From Paraprevotella sp. (GTDB lineage Bacteria > Bacteroidota > Bacteroidia > Bacteroidales > Bacteroidaceae): 7,226 nucleotides of DNA. This document shows positions 6,388 through 7,226 of the stretch, in pieces. Within the stretch, counting starts at the first letter, position 1. Each line of letters starts with the position of its first letter. Under the pieces are notes generated by a model. It did not search any database, was not told the DNA's origin, and worked only from the letters and a program-made list of their open reading frames with translations. The position numbers and the translations under genes are program-made. The stretch lies in the NCBI GenBank assembly GCA_017630975.1, contig JAGBUF010000375.1, positions 1-7,226 of the forward strand. The letters are read 5' to 3'.

Positions 6388-6939
6388 ATGAAAAGAATGA
6401 AACGTATTTTATTGCCAATATGCCTTTTGGGTTGTATGGCTGTGTCTGCTCAGCGTCAAGAAGGTTTTGATTTTAACGCTTTTCGTGCAGAAGTGATGGA
6501 GCGTCGTGCAGAACGTCTGGCGAATGATTTGGATTTGAAGGATCAAGCGAAGGCTGACTTTAAGGCGTTATACAACAAATTTCAGGAAGAAATGTTTGTA
6601 GTTATCGCATCAGAGTTTCAGTCGCGTTCTGAATTGGAACGAAAGAAGATAGACGATTTGACGGATGATGAGGCGATGTTGAGAGTAAAGAATATGTTTG
6701 ATCGTAAGACTCAAAGCATAGTAAATTCTTATAATCGTTTAGAAATTGAGAAGAAGTACTATGCTGAATTTGCAAAGACTATGAACAATAAACAATTGTT
6801 GAAGATATTTGAGGGAAGTCAAAATTTCCGTCAAAGGATGGGAAATAATCGCCAAAGGAACCGTCAAGGAGGAATGAATTTTGGTGGAGGTAACGATTCT
6901 TTTGGAGGAGACTTCAATAATGATTTTGGAGGATTTTAG
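6388..6939 (+). CDS. Small secreted helix-rich protein with Gly/Asn/Phe-rich tail, function unknown
   Basis: This 183-residue protein has a signal peptide: the basic MKRMKR, a hydrophobic core (7-17) and a likely signal peptidase I site after V19-S20-A21, with Gln22 as the first mature residue. LLGC at 13-16 resembles a lipobox, but the Leu at -2 and very short hydrophobic core make it less likely. Residues 30-145 are charged and predicted helical, with the segment LANDLDLKDQAKADFKALYNKF (44-65) and many Glu/Lys/Arg. This is loosely like the periplasmic Spy/CpxP-type proteins of Bacteroidetes, although no clear LTxxQ motif is present. Residues 148-160 are Arg/Gln/Asn-rich. Residues 161-183 are Gly/Phe/Asn/Asp-rich with repeated FGG and end in Phe. 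It probably acts in the periplasm or at the outer membrane, possibly in stress response or metal sensing; that is inference from resemblance only. A strong terminator follows 14 nt after the stop. Confidence 0.85.
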   Translation: MKRMKRILLPICLLGCMAVSAQRQEGFDFNAFRAEVMERRAERLANDLDLKDQAKADFKALYNKFQEEMFVVIASEFQSRSELERKKIDDLTDDEAMLRVKNMFDRKTQSIVNSYNRLEIEKKYYAEFAKTMNNKQLLKIFEGSQNFRQRMGNNRQRNRQGGMNFGGGNDSFGGDFNNDFGGF

Positions 6940-6953
6940 TCTATAGTGACAAT

Positions 6954-7003
6954 AATAAAAACGGGAAGTACTTTTGTTAATTGAAGTGCTTCCCGTTTTT
7001 ATT
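6954..7003. terminator. Strong bidirectional intrinsic terminator
   Basis: The 20-nt arms at 6954-6973 and 6984-7003 are inverted repeats with a single C/T difference, which is a G-U pair in plus-strand RNA. The core is ACGGGAAGTACTT against AAGTGCTTCCCGT around a 10-nt loop. The arms carry A5 on the left and T5 on the right, so the structure can work in both directions. It ends the secreted-protein transcript and insulates it from the rRNA operon promoter downstream. Confidence 0.93.
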
Positions 7004-7055
7004 GTTGTTTTAATTCATTTTTTTCACCTTATTATATATAGTATTTTTGTCATTG

Positions 7056-7074
7056 AAGTGTTTATTTTACACTT
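7056..7074. repeat. Inverted repeat upstream of the rRNA promoter
   Basis: AAGTGT (7056-7061) and ACACTT (7069-7074) are perfect 6-bp arms around a 7-nt T/A-rich spacer. It lies about 25 bp upstream of the -33 box of the rRNA promoter. It could be an operator or a chance palindrome in A/T-rich DNA. A TAnnTTTG match (TATTTTTG, 7042-7049) just upstream could be a second, weaker promoter, but it has no matching -33 element. Confidence 0.35.
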
Positions 7075-7079
7075 TTATT

Positions 7080-7131
7080 AAAAAAAAGTTTGCAAAAAGT
7101 TTGTTCATTGTTTTAAAAGGTTCTATCTTTG
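7080..7131 (+). promoter_or_regulatory. Ribosomal RNA operon promoter with phased A-tracts
   Basis: TTTG (7100-7103), a 20-nt spacer and TATCTTTG (7124-7131) make the best Bacteroidetes promoter in the window. Upstream, A-tracts occur within two copies of AAAAAGTTTG at 7083-7092 and 7094-7103, 11 bp apart, which is about one helical turn. Such phased A-tracts fit an UP-like element or bent DNA that boosts a growth-related promoter. Transcription should start near 7136-7140. Identification as rrn rests on the leader that follows. Confidence 0.75.
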
Positions 7132-7226
7132 CATCCGCTTTCGGTAATTCACCGGGCGTTAAAAGAAGAGTTCATTGAAATTTTTCCATAGACAGAGAAG
7201 TAGTACAAGAGCTTCGTTGCTTGTTC
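7132..7226 (+). other. 5' leader of a ribosomal RNA operon (16S gene beyond right edge)
   Basis: No reading frame is apparent. The stretch resembles Bacteroides pre-16S leaders, as recalled: an AAGAGTTCATTGAAA segment (7166-7180) comparable to the boxA antitermination element, followed by a GACAGAGAAGTAGTACAAGAG stretch (7191-7211) that commonly precedes 16S in this genus. ACAAG (7205-7209) and CTTGT (7220-7224) form a 5-bp hairpin around an apical TTCG-containing loop, possibly part of the RNase III processing stem. Mature 16S, whose start usually includes an AGAGTTTGATC-type sequence, is not reached. No tRNA is visible. Confidence 0.7.

Noticed and set aside
6424..6435. Lipoprotein signal (LLGC) in the Gly-rich secreted protein
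   Set aside because: Leu at the -2 position and only about seven hydrophobic residues before Cys make signal peptidase II cleavage less likely than signal peptidase I cleavage after VSA.

Overview
The window looks like chromosomal DNA of a Bacteroidales bacterium, most likely Bacteroidaceae (Bacteroides/Phocaeicola-like). The proteins fit that group in length and character. Translation starts lie behind A/T-rich leaders with little Shine-Dalgarno sequence. Several intergenic spaces carry the Bacteroidetes primary-sigma promoter pattern (TTTG or TTG, about 19-20 bp, then TAnnTTTG). Composition is even, and there is no sign of a mobile element, CRISPR array, phage or recent transfer. The species is not determined.

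Left part (1-5432, all minus strand). A run of housekeeping genes is transcribed leftwards: phoH, purC, ubiE/menG, aroE and a membrane-anchored alpha/beta hydrolase. They are packed with gaps of 27, 7 and 6 nt and a final 4-nt ATGA overlap, so they almost certainly form one operon starting at a promoter just upstream of phoH. After a 114-nt gap with its own well-formed promoter comes purM, cut by the left edge (282 residues seen). Purine biosynthesis is represented twice (purC, purM). Menaquinone methylation (ubiE/menG) and the shikimate pathway (aroE) are linked because chorismate is the precursor of menaquinone.

The most notable anomaly is in aroE. The reading frame is broken by an apparent one-base loss in an A-run (minus strand, 2619-2622) near codon 23. 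Restoring one A gives a complete 248-residue shikimate dehydrogenase, so this is either a real recent lesion or an assembly/sequencing error.

Right part (5433-7226, plus strand). A short divergent promoter region separates phoH from an exported or membrane-anchored DUF5715-like protein with a Zn-peptidase-like SxHxxGxxxD motif. Next comes a small secreted, helix-rich protein with an Arg-rich then Gly/Asn/Phe-rich tail, closed by a strong symmetric terminator (6954-7003). The last 220 bases hold what appears to be the promoter and 5' leader of a ribosomal RNA operon: A-tract repeats one helical turn apart, TTTG-20-TAnnTTTG, a boxA-like element and a processing-type hairpin. The 16S gene would start beyond the right edge.

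No new multi-gene system is evident. The points worth a second look are the aroE frameshift, the possible peptidase activity of the DUF5715-like protein, the glycine-rich secreted protein and the rrn control region.
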